NCBI GenBank assembly: GCA_907163375.1
Contig: CAJQUW010001818.1
Span: forward strand, 124,001 to 188,000
Length of the DNA: 64,000 nucleotides
From: Prostheceraeus crozeri
Lineage: Eukaryota; Platyhelminthes; Polycladida; Euryleptidae
Direction of reading: 5' to 3'
How positions within the stretch are numbered: the stretch's first letter is position 1; the number at the start of each line of letters is the position of its first letter. Under the pieces are notes generated by a model. It was given only the letters and a program-made list of their open reading frames with translations. It ran no database searches and had not been told where the DNA came from. Positions 23,801-35,800 of this stretch are shown piece by piece. The position numbers and the translations under genes are program-made.

Positions 23801-26800
23801 AAATGGCCTCTACGATTTGTCAAGCCGACCAGACTATCGAAACCTGCTTAGAAGATCGATGTAAAGGATGAAATTTGGTTAGGTCTCTACAGCATCTCAT
23901 TTGGATCAGATGCCCAGAAATTGTTTAATTCTCTTTCAGCTAGTGATCAGTCAACCGTCCCGAAACAAGTACACGCTTTCTTCGAGAAAGGCACCGCTAA
24001 ACTTTTGGACTACTTGCCATTCGGGAATGACTTCTAGCGCCACTAGACCAAGCGAGTCCTGACTTTGAGCATTGGGTCAATGCTGCTGCTGATCTGTTGC
24101 CGAGTGTCATCAGTCCTGAAGAAAGAACTTCATTGGAAGTTGAGACTCGACTCCGACAAATTCGCCTCTCACGGATTCTGAGCTTCCCCACATTGGTGAA
24201 ATTGGCACGAGCGATGGTTATCATTCTACCGCAAATGCAGATGTAGAGCGGCAGTTTACCATGCTGCCTGACATAATTACGAAGAAGAGATCGAACCTCA
24301 GAAAAGAAACTGTTAGGACTTTAGTTGTTAGCAAGTCGTGCCTACGCGCGATGAATTGGAACACTAGACCTTTGCCCATCTCTAGTAGTTTGATGGAACA
24401 TCTTTACAACGCCCACGCTGCGTACAGCGAGCGGCTCAAAGCAGAGCAACTGAGGTTGGAGAAAGAAAAGAAACTGCAAAATATGAAGGATATGTATCCG
24501 TCACTCGAAGAGGCAAAAAGGTCGAATAAGCGTCTGAAAGAAAGTGAATTTAAGCAAGCTAAAATTGAAGTTTTGATGGACCAGAAAAAGAAAATGCTAA
24601 AAGTACAGGAAGCACCGGATTGAAAAGAGGGTGGATGAGCGGAAACAGAAGGCCACTGACAAAGTTTTTCGAGAACTTATGAAACGAAAAATGACCGATG
24701 AACCAGGGTGTTCCTACAAAATCCCCAAACTGAATTGATCTGCTAGAATTTTCAATAATATACAAGATTGCCTGGATATATTTGGTTTTTCTTGATACTT
24801 GTTAGTAACATAAATACGTACTTTGTATAAATAGGTGAATTGTATTACATGAAAATGAAGCGATCATAAAATGATGATGATATGTTCATAAATTGAACGA
24901 AGCATTGATCAATATATCAACATAATATAACACCGATGGTTTATGGTAACAAGGGTGCTATTGTATGGTACACTTAATTCAAGCGGAAAACTTGACTTAT
25001 GAGAATTTTGTGGTAGGCGCGAAAAAATTGCCCAGGCGCGAATTCTGCAAAAATTCAGAACCGGGACACTGATTTAGTAAAGCATGTATTTCAAGTGTAA
25101 GAAATATGACCATGCAAAAATCTCCCAATCTTGACTTACTTTGAAAATTCTTGAATCTTAAAAAAAAATGTGTTAGAATTTCTCCAAAATGCTTCTGCAG
25201 CGATTGGGCCACTCAATGGGAGTGACGCCTCAGAACTACATTTCGATTTTGTATTATGAATATGGAACTATCAGGAACTTTCAGTCAAAGATGCAGAAGC
25301 TGTGTTTTGATAATGAATCTCCACATATCAATGTAGCTATGAATAAGTTGGACGCATGGAATCAAGAAGATAAGTCAAACATGGAATTTTTCAATGATAA
25401 GCAATTGAATCGTCTTCTTACAAGATTTTCAAAAATGTTGCGATCGAAAATTTCTCGTCATTGCCACTTAGTGAAAGAGCAAACAGCGAACGATAGATAT
25501 TTGAAAGACCTGTCTCGATTGTACTCGGCCCTCAATATAAATCGTCTTACTTCATCAGACGGAGTTGCGGTTTTGAGAGGACAGCGCCAGGGCGCAAAGT
25601 CACTGTAGACATTGTTTGAGGCAAATCAACTTTCCAATCCGCCGACTCTGCTGCAGTTAGTGAGCACATTGACTTCATTTGTTCCTCATAACATAATCGT
25701 TGAAAGTGGATTTTCGAAAATTAAGTTCACAAAAATAATTGCCAGTGACTACTCTAATGAGCTGAACGATGAAATACGACTAGCATCCGATTTCTTATAT
25801 CGCAGTTTCTTTGAGGAGTTTGAGTTCCTGATGAACTGTTGAAAAGCATGAGCTTGTCCAGTCGTTTGTATATCGAGAAAAATGAAATTTCAAGGGAAAC
25901 AATTACGCGCTCATGAAGCCAGAAAAGTTAAGAGAAAGATTGTTATTTATGAAAAGGAGCAAAACAAAGCTTTGATCAAAAATCTTTAGGAAACGCAAAG
26001 TTAGATAGAAGCAATGGAGCAGGAATTAGCGGAAGCTCGGGCTAGAGAATGGCGTTTGCAGGAGAATATTGAGGCCTCGAAGATGTGGAAAGGCACCGTG
26101 TCAGTATCTATGATTGATAGTTTTCAAAAATAGAAAGTAAAGCATCAAAGTTGTCAGAGAATTTTGTGCTATATCATTTGTTTTTTGCAAAGTCGAAGTT
26201 TAGTCACAGTTTGTTATTTGTGAGTTTGAAATTGTTGCAGTGCTACGAATTGAGCTTATACTAGTATCATAGACATATACAGGTTGCATTTCCCGCAGGT
26301 TGTTACATTACCTATATACTCACAAAGTGAAAATTCTTCATCGATGTATTTGTTCATACATATTTCTATCGAGTCTTTTCATTATTCCAATGTTTTCACT
26401 TCATTGATTAACTAACTTTTTCAATCTCATTGTGCATGCAGATGTTCATTTTGGGTATGTAGATTTCTATCCGTTATGTAAACGACTGAAATGCATAGTT
26501 CTGCTATTGATTGAAATCTATTGATTAAAGATTTCGTTGATCATTTGTTTTTCATCGATACATGTTGATCAAATGGTTCTTCATAATTTTTGAGAGTTGA
26601 TTTAACTAAGGCCGAAGCTGATAAGCATTTTGTTAAAGGGTCTTTCGTATTTCCTTCGATTAATAAGATTTTCTGCAAGTTTTCCTGAAGCACATTATAT
26701 CTCCGATATATGCCATATATTTTGTACGGACAGCATGAATTGCTATATTACTGCAAATTGCATTACAGTATGTTTTACTGTATACACAAATGTCAACCAT

Positions 26801-29800
26801 TTGTTTTGTTTTGATAGTCGCTGGAAACAGTTTCAAATATGATTAAGCACTTATGGCAGATGTACAAGACAACTCAGTTTTTCCTCAAATGTCATCATAA
26901 TGATTACCTTATTGACAATGGTTACCTTATTGTTTCACAATCATGATAATTTCGATAATCATGCTGTCATCTAATAATCTTAATAATCTAAAAAATATCA
27001 CCATTTTAATGAAGAAACTCATTTAAATGATTCTTTAGAAATCTGAAGTTGTTTCATAGTTTCGTCATAGGACATGATTACTTTGAAACTGTTTCATAGT
27101 TTTGTCATGAGGCATGATTAATTTTTTTATCGATTACATACTTGTTTATTCTGCCTATTCAATAATCTTTTCACACCTGTGCATGTACTAACGTTTTATG
27201 TTGTACCGGCACTGAAAAAAATCTTCCACGTGATTTTAGTCACAATATACGGAGTCAATGACTTGGCTTCATATAATAATTCATGTTTTCACTGAAAAAT
27301 GTCCCAAGTATATGACAAAGAAAGTATCCCGATACATAACTTGCAAATCAAGTAATTTTTCGACCGCAAAGGCAGGTCTGCTTTTTACCGAAATCATTTG
27401 GTCAGCCTGCTCCGGCGCAAAACTACTTTTGGAAACACATCTGTGTCCTTTAGCTCAAATGAAACGAGGACGAGTATTACTGAAAGGCACATTCTCTTGA
27501 TTCATCAAAGCAATCCATTAAGATCAAGATGTGACCTTTTGAAAAAAGATTAGTAGGTTTAAGATATGACATTTTGTTTGAAATAATGAGTCTCCGTTGA
27601 TTAAGACTACCGGTGCGGTGGTGGTAGAAAAGGCCCTCCGGATTAAAACGGCGGTTTAGTAATTTTTCAAGATCAGCAAACTGGGATCCCCATATGGAAA
27701 ACATTTGGCTTTTCAAAAGTCGTCTGGAATTTGTGCGTATTGCCTGAAAATTTCAATATTGTGCCCGCATGCCTGAAATTCGAGTCGGTATGGCCCCCGT
27801 GTTTTGATCCAACTTTAACATGCTTGCAGAATAGATCAGTCGCATAGCACATGAAGTGAATGAAGAATTAATTCATCTGAGTCTCTGTGCACTTTTACTT
27901 CTTTTGTAACTCTTATTATCGTGTGTACCAGGATACCGACGCGCATTTGTCTGACGTAGCATGCAGTGGTCGGGCCAGCTGCGAAAATGCTTAAAAAAAT
28001 GAACTCGCTGCGAAAAATATGGACTTGGTCTTGCGAAAAATTGAAACCTTGTAATTCTTACATTTAAATGAACCTATGTTGTCTAATAGAATAAATACTG
28101 GTCTACAGGATGGAAAAGGCAAACTAATGACAACTAATTAGCATGTTATTCATTATGTAATCATTTAGTTAAAGCTTCATATTATTCAAAGCGTCTTACA
28201 TCTTGTAACAGGTTCAACAAAATAGAAGAATTGCATCAGTAGTTCTTAGTTCTGAGTTAGCCTACTGTGGATGCTGAAATCGCGTACGAAACTTTCAAAG
28301 CCATGTTTAAAAAGTTACCGATAGTTCTATAAAAGAATGATAACCGACTTGATTTCAAATAAATTTTCAATTCATGTACAGACAAAACAAATAAAATCAA
28401 AATTAATATGAGTATTGTTGTCGGACATATGCATTGAAATTTATTTTGTACAGTCGCTCGATAACTGAAATTCTGAACGCAACTGAACTCGACATCCACA
28501 CTTCCCATAAGATTTACTCATATTTTTGATATTCAGCCAACGATGCAACGACCCTGATGGATGCAGAAAACACAATGTTAAGACTTATGTTATCAGTTAC
28601 ATTGCCATTAAGTTGTCCGAAGTATCCCTGAACAGCTGTTGGTTTTGAAGATCACCCGAAAATATCAAATCAAGCGATGAGTGATGCTAAATGAATGCAC
28701 TCTCATCTTACAAACGGTTCTTACCTTCCATTCAGAAAATTTGAAAACGCATTCTAAAGACGTGGATGCTGCGAAAAATTTGCCCCATTTTATACCAGAT
28801 AGGCAAATAATTTCATAGTTGGCCCTGGAAAATAGACTGCTATGGAATTTTCGCTTAAATGATGCCGCACGGCCATAAAAATAAAATGTCCGCATTGTTT
28901 TGGATCAACATAGTGTGTGAGCGTTGACCTAACTGCCAACAATCAGTTCTGTCACACGTTGCCAATCACAAACAGTCTTCGCAAAAAAGTGTCGTTGACA
29001 AAGCGGCATTCCAAGGCTTGTTTGAAAGAACAAGAGGAGAAAGAGGAAAGAAGCCGACAGATGACCATCAGAAAAAGTTGAAAGCAGTTACAACAAAAAA
29101 GAGGAAAATAACTTTGTGACAGTAAATTCGATGCTTCAGAACACTAAGAGATAAAAGATAGAGGCATCGGAGAAAAAGAAGCACACAAAGGAATGGAAAA
29201 CATTATATGATGTAGAACTATCGAGCCGGAATTGATAATATTGCAGGGAGGCACATTTTGTTCTGCTCGAATTAGATTCATTGGCACACAAGTTTTCGGC
29301 CTAAGACCTTCGTCTGTTGCAGAAATAATGTGATAATGAGATTAATTCGGCTATCAATTATTCCTGCAATTTTTTCAACGGATGTCAAAATTTGATACTT
29401 GTGCAGTCGCCACTGATCGACTTCAGTTCCTCCACGTGTGGGGAAATTTGGGGTGGACCTATACCCTCAAGATCGATGCAGTCCGAGACGGAGAGAATTG
29501 ATGGGAGGTATCAGTGCAATATTAGTGGAAAACCAAGCAAGCCAACTGCGTGAGGAGCAGGAGGAGTCAATGGAAAGAGAATATCATACATCATGCTCAA
29601 GGTTTTTATGTACAGGATTGTTGCATCTTTACAAGTCAAGATTTCCACATCCGCTAAATTTCTACATCATCCGCTATTTTTATTTCGATCCGTAATTATT
29701 ACTTGTTTTCTTTTGATGAGAACTTCTACTTTCTGCCATTTGCTGATTGGTCTATTTCATTTTGTTGTGACCTTCCTGTCAGCTCTTGTTATCAACTGGA

Positions 29801-32800
29801 ACGGATCCCGTCTTAAATGACGTGTAATAACAAGAATTTTTGTTCCAAAGTTTTTGTTGGTAGTTTAGTTGTTTTCGGCTATATTTGCTACATGCACATG
29901 TGGGTGCTAGTTGATATGATGGATTCGGTAACAAAATGCCAGTTTTATTGTTTAGATAGTTTAGTATTAACAAAATGGCTCCTAAGAAACAATAGATGGC
30001 GGTAGTAGCGAGTTCATGTAATCAGATATTTGCGAAAAATCTTTGTGAGTCATCAATGACGAAACGTAGTTGCTTTCGAAAAATCTAGCTTATTACAAGC
30101 AACCACTTAGTTGCAGAAATTGCACAAGGCATTTTGAAAAATCAGTTTCTCCCGACAGGTATTGGGCGTTGGTAAAGCTTTGATAAGAGCGGTGCTTTGC
30201 TCTTCATAATCATGAAATATGATGCTATAATTTGCTGGTATTAGTAGGCTTGCGAAAATTTTGTAGAGCTGCGAAAAAATCTCCTCTGGAAAAATCTCCT
30301 GCCCGACCACTGGTAGCATGCGTGAACATGTTCAAGCTTCAAGAAAGATAGACAATGCTAGAGATAAAATGACTGTTTCCTTACTTTCAGGAAGGTTCGA
30401 ATGCAAGCATTCGTGTGTTAGCATATATTGAAGGCCTATCATGAACCAAACGAAAAATACTTCCTGAGAGACTGAATGATGACTTCCTCTCCCTCTCAGT
30501 CATCATTATAGAAAATGAACGTGTATTTGAAAAACACAATTTTAACTTTTTTCATTTCATAGCATTATCTTGATATTTCAGTTTCTATAGCTTGAAACCA
30601 TAAAATATTTAACTTAGTCAATACGGCATGTGTGTTATGATGCTTTGTTTCTGGCAGTTCTTAAAATTGGCGACCATCTTATTTATCCCAATAGCTTAGC
30701 TAACGTGTTTATGGACCGCTCAACCCTCTTTGGAAAGAAACAATTTCACGTGAGAAAACAATCGAAAAGTCAATCTGCTGCGATTTATTGAAAAAATGAC
30801 TCATATTTCGACTCACCGTTTTTTGGAAATTTCACGAAGGTGCTTATTTATATTATAGACGTACTTTGTTTGCTAAATATTATTCACAGCTCGAGGTCCT
30901 ATATTAGAAAAAAATATGTGTACTTTGTTGTGAGTGCTTCGCCAGAAAACACAGCATGGATTATCTTAGCGTGTCATCTTATGTTTGATTCGATCATAGA
31001 AATTTTGTATGTGACTCCAATGTAAGTATTACTTCCAGAGATACTCAATCAGGCACATTACAAAAAAGCAGTTTCATTGAAAAAGCAATTAATTTTTTGA
31101 AGATGGAAGTATATTGATAAAAGCCAATTTTTGTAAGTCGTGTTACTGATTGATGAATAGAAAGTTTTTTTTCATCTTTCTAATTATTATCAATCAACAG
31201 CACGGCAATGTTATTATCAATTATAATAACATAATATAATAATAATAAGCAATAATTATTATCAATCACAAATTTTGCAATGTGTGATCGAGGTATGTGT
31301 TCAAATAGTACAAACAAAGAGTTAATGTGTCTGGTTATATTATTCATGGTCTGCATCTAAGAAAATTCGATCATTTTTTCTTTTATATGTGGTAGGGTGG
31401 CTCAATTGTTTTAAGGCCTTACTTCGGTATGAAAGTGGAGGAAGTTCAGGGTTCGAGTCCATCCGCCTGGGGAGCTACCACTGCTCACACTATAGGTTAG
31501 TGATCCTAACTTAGTGAAAGTTGCGATTGTAGTACGAAGGCTGCCGCACCCCGAACTTCCTAGGATGTCCTCGTGCCTTAGGTCTGACAGGGAAATCCCT
31601 AATATGACAATAGTGTGATCCGTGATGTCGAAAGTGAAATTTAATTAGATATAGTTTTGAGCTAAATATGGCGAATTCAGACAGCGATGGATTGAAAGGG
31701 TCTAAGGCTGGGAGCAATGGATGAACTTGATTTTTAAATGTGTAAAATACTATATAATTTTGGGTATTAACAAGTATAGCAAGGGGCTGCAATGATAGGT
31801 AAGGTAACTGGGTTCACCATCCTTCTACAAAGGAGACATGAGGTACTTAAGCATACCAAATTTTGGAGTCTGAATGAGATTTATTGTCATTAAGTCATGT
31901 TTCGTCTGCAAGATTTCCGTGTGTTGACTTCGGCGACTCACATGTTCTCTTTCAGGTTCACCAATGGGAAGTTGCCTCGCGTATCGTGTCGATGTCAATA
32001 GCGGAGGGAGATGCTAGTCTTCTTCTGGGTGGAGATGATGGACTGCTACACACACGCAGGCCCAGACTACCGGAAGAAGAAGCAGTTGAAGCGTCAAAGG
32101 ATAAAGAAGAACCATTGCCGTCTTCTTTGCTTGATAGAGCTGTATATGAAGAACAAAAAGCAAAGGAATTGCTGCCATTGCAACCTCCTGCTAATGCAAC
32201 CCAGCGCGAGAAAAGAATTCACGCGGCAAAGGTTTTGGAACAACGGGCTAAGCTGAGGAAATTCGTTGAGCAACCAGTAAGCCTCATCTGTTAATGCTAC
32301 CTAGACTAGCCTAGCTACCACCTTGTCTGTAGATGCCACATACTGTTATTCGGGACAGGATTTTTCGTCCATCACTAGTTTTTTTCCCTAAAATTTATTC
32401 TACTCAAGTGTTATTCCGAATAATCAGCCGATCAGCAGCACGAAGAAAAGAGTCTGAGCCTTCATCGTAGGAAAGTAAAAGCACTCCATATTTTATTCGT
32501 CTTTATTCAATTGTTAATAAGAAAAAACGCGAGCCACAAGAAACCCGACGTTTCGTTCTACCAGGACTTAGTCACAGGTTTAACAAAGCCATGCCGAGGG
32601 CTTCAAATTGGCTTCTAAGCACGGATGATGACCGCTCGTCATCTACGGGGAGATTCATGGTTACTTTCATGATTCATGATTTATTGTCACCTAATGATTT
32701 TATTGATTGAGGACCTTGCTTACATTGGCAGTTTCACCATGGTTTCGCTAGTTGGATAGGTCCTTTACCATTTGTTTAGTTGCATTGGCCTAGCCCTCTT

Positions 32801-35800
32801 GTTTTGTTCAGTGATGTTGAGCAAGCTATTTTAGTCATATTTTGAAATGAGTAGGAGTGAAGAAGACGTCAGTCATTCATTCGATGTTTCTTTGAAATTT
32901 AGTAAATGATTTCAATTTATTGGCTACCCTGCTATGATAACACGCAAAAACAAAAGCTCTCAAGCCTTGCATGAAATTGGACAGGTTGGAAATATTCCCT
33001 CTACTTGTACAATTCTTTTCATCTTTTCTTAATGTGAATCAGCTGTTGAACTGATAAATTGAATTTTTAGTTGAGTTCCATCATATGTTTTAATAGAGGA
33101 AGTTGATTTATTCACATTCATGGACAGAACATTTTTCTGATGTTCTTCTTGAAATTGAAGTGTAAATGTATGCGAAAGTAATTGAGCCATTCACGATTAG
33201 AAGGTCAATGTGTGTAAGGATTCTTTTTATGACAAGAATTTTAATTTCATCGCCAAAAATGTGAGATTTGTCTATTTATAATTTGACTTACTATATTATT
33301 GACTAATCTATATAATTCCTGCTTGATACTACTAGTAAATAGTAGTCATTTTTCATTTGCTCACGTTACAGGGTTGTACCTTTCACCCAGCCGTAGTTGC
33401 TGCTGCTCAGACGTATACGAAACAAGACAGGCATTTAATGAAGTTTCAACACACCAAAGCTCTTCTGGCTGTTCTGCAGCCATTTGTCCGTCACAATTTT
33501 CCGGAGCGGACTTTGGCCGTGTTGCAGGAGTTAATTCGACGTCGATCACTAAAAGCGGCCATTGCGGGACAGGAAGCGAGAACTGGATTGAGCGCACTTT
33601 TACTCTTCATCCGACGCAATATTTGGCGTCCTTCATACTCCGCCACGCTTCATTACGTCCTGCAGTGTGTTATCGGTGAGTTACTTGTCTCAACGCCCAC
33701 AAAATATTAGTCTTCTGATTTTTTCCTGTAAGTTTTGAAAATGTGTAGGGTAGTGTGATTTAAATCAAATGATTTAGGGTCTATATTAAGGGATGAACTA
33801 TGATGCCAGTGAACTCAGCTCCACGTGGTATCACCACTGTTTTTAAAGGTGGGATCTCTGGTAAATGTGGCAATCACCAGTCTATCCCACTAAGAATAGA
33901 GATATGAGGTGGATCGGACTAATTGACGATGAATCGATCGAAAGCGACCGGAATCCGATCCGAAAATTCCGACTGCATCGAAATACGTGTTTAGTCTGTT
34001 GAGGACGGAGTGTTGTTTTCATTTAACTGCCAAGATGCGCAAATAGAAAATAGTCTTAAGTGCCTAAGACGACTCGACAGCTACACTGGCTAATAATAGG
34101 ACGAGTAGTAGTAGTACTCGCCCTTGGCACTTGAAACGATCAAATTAAAATTGCCTGTCATCATGAGGTCAAAATTCTGAGAAATCTTTCTAATAAAACG
34201 TATACATTAATTGAAGATTAAATGTTGGAATTGATAGAATAGAATTAGAATTCAATTCTTTACTTTGCTTCACAAGAGCGGTGGACATATCACAGGTAGA
34301 AAACGCAAGTCAAATACGAGAAGATGAAATAAAATGAATAGAATAAATAAAACTGTATACAAGAACTATGGGAAATATTGAATATAGGAAGAAGCGAATC
34401 ATACAGTTTTCATTCTTGGCTTTCTTAGGCAACATGTATTCCTTGAATTAAACTGAGGCTGATAAGGAATTCAGCGTAGCAAAGTGCGTCAAGGTAACAA
34501 AGTTAAAAAAAACAAGCTAATGACTAGTTACTTTTCAATAGGTACAAAGTATGATTTAAAAGAAAAGTTTTATATCCTAAAATGTCTAAAAATTTTAAAA
34601 ATACTTAATAGAAGGACAAACAACGCTTCTCCTCTCCTCATGTGTAATGAATTGGCGAGTAAGTCGTTCTGTTCAAAATTATGTTTATCACTTATATATT
34701 GAAAAGATCCTATTTAACAGTCTGCCCATTCAGATGATAAGAGGACAGGTCTGTTTCCAATCAAAATACCAAATCTAGCTAATAACACAGCGGGATTACG
34801 CTATCTAAAATCTACCGAAGGAAGAATTGACGAAGTGGATGGGTTTCGGTTTCTGATATTTCTATGAACATCTTGCAAATTTTATCCCCGGTCTTGAACA
34901 GAGAGGACATTCTACGATCACCACAAATCCTATGCGCTCGATTTTCAACTCGTTGGAGGCGGTGCTTGAGGTAGTTCGGTGCATTACAAAACGCAGAGTA
35001 GGCGTTTAACAGAATTGGTCGAACCAAAGAGCAATATGCCATAAAAATCAAGTCTTCAGGACATCGACTTCGCTTCAACTGCAATAGTGCGTTAATTCGT
35101 TTTGATGCCTTCTTGACAAGATAGTCGACATGTCATTCCACCTCGTCCGAAGATAAATAACAGCCGATAATACAGAGACGATCCACACTTCGTACGGTAT
35201 GCCCATTTGATAAGGTAACCGGACTGATAGTTAGGGATCTTTTTGTTTTTACGGCCATGACAAAGTATTTGGAACGCTTCAACCGCCGGAATCAACCAAT
35301 TTCTGCAAATATTTAAGGAAGTACATGTTTAAGTTAAGGAATAAAAAGAATTTTATATTGTATCTTTCATTGATGTTGTAATTGTGAAGGAGTCAAATTT
35401 TGCATTGATTATATTTTGTTCCACAATTCATTTTTGAATTTGTTTATCTTTTATCAATCCTAATAGGACAAAGCCGATGTTGAGGATTTACAGCAGTCAC
35501 CAATAGGAACAAATCCTCCATCCCAGAACACACGTGCCAGTCGGCACGTTCCTCCCATTTTCCATTTCACTTTACATTTGAAAATGGTCGTAGCATCACC
35601 CGAAACGTCGTGACTTTGATCATACATTTTTAATTTTTCATAATTTTTTGACATAGTATGTGTTAATTCAGTATGCTACTTTTATTATATTGCAATTCGA
35701 AGCCCATTTTGAACGCACCCATTAAGGAGGTCGCATTCCACCTCCAATTCCCACGCACACTAGCAGATATTCCTCCCTCAGTCACAGTACGAAACGCAAA

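Larger units (their letters stand above)
23445..27409 (+). mobile_element. 3.97-kb hAT element in UTP15 intron 2, hosting a nested hAT
   Basis: The inverted ends CAGGCTGACCAAATG / CATTTGGTCAGCCTG are 15-base perfect complements and are flanked by a perfect 8-bp direct repeat CTCCGGCG (23437-23444 and 27410-27417). It contains a degraded transposase (about 25189-26130) and a second, complete-ended hAT at 23577-25071. Removing the nested copy leaves about 2.47 kb, a usual size for a hAT. The perfect target duplication despite a broken transposase suggests insertion in trans or decay soon after arrival. Confidence 0.88.

Noticed and set aside
31391-31482. Functional tRNA gene
   Set aside because: A and B boxes are present but no cloverleaf with a paired T-stem and acceptor stem can be drawn; a SINE or tRNA relic is more likely.
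32510-32600. Active hammerhead ribozyme of the Penelope type
   Set aside because: The CGAAAC side is present, but the opposite CTGATGA core is not (CTGTGACTAAG instead), so I do not call a ribozyme.
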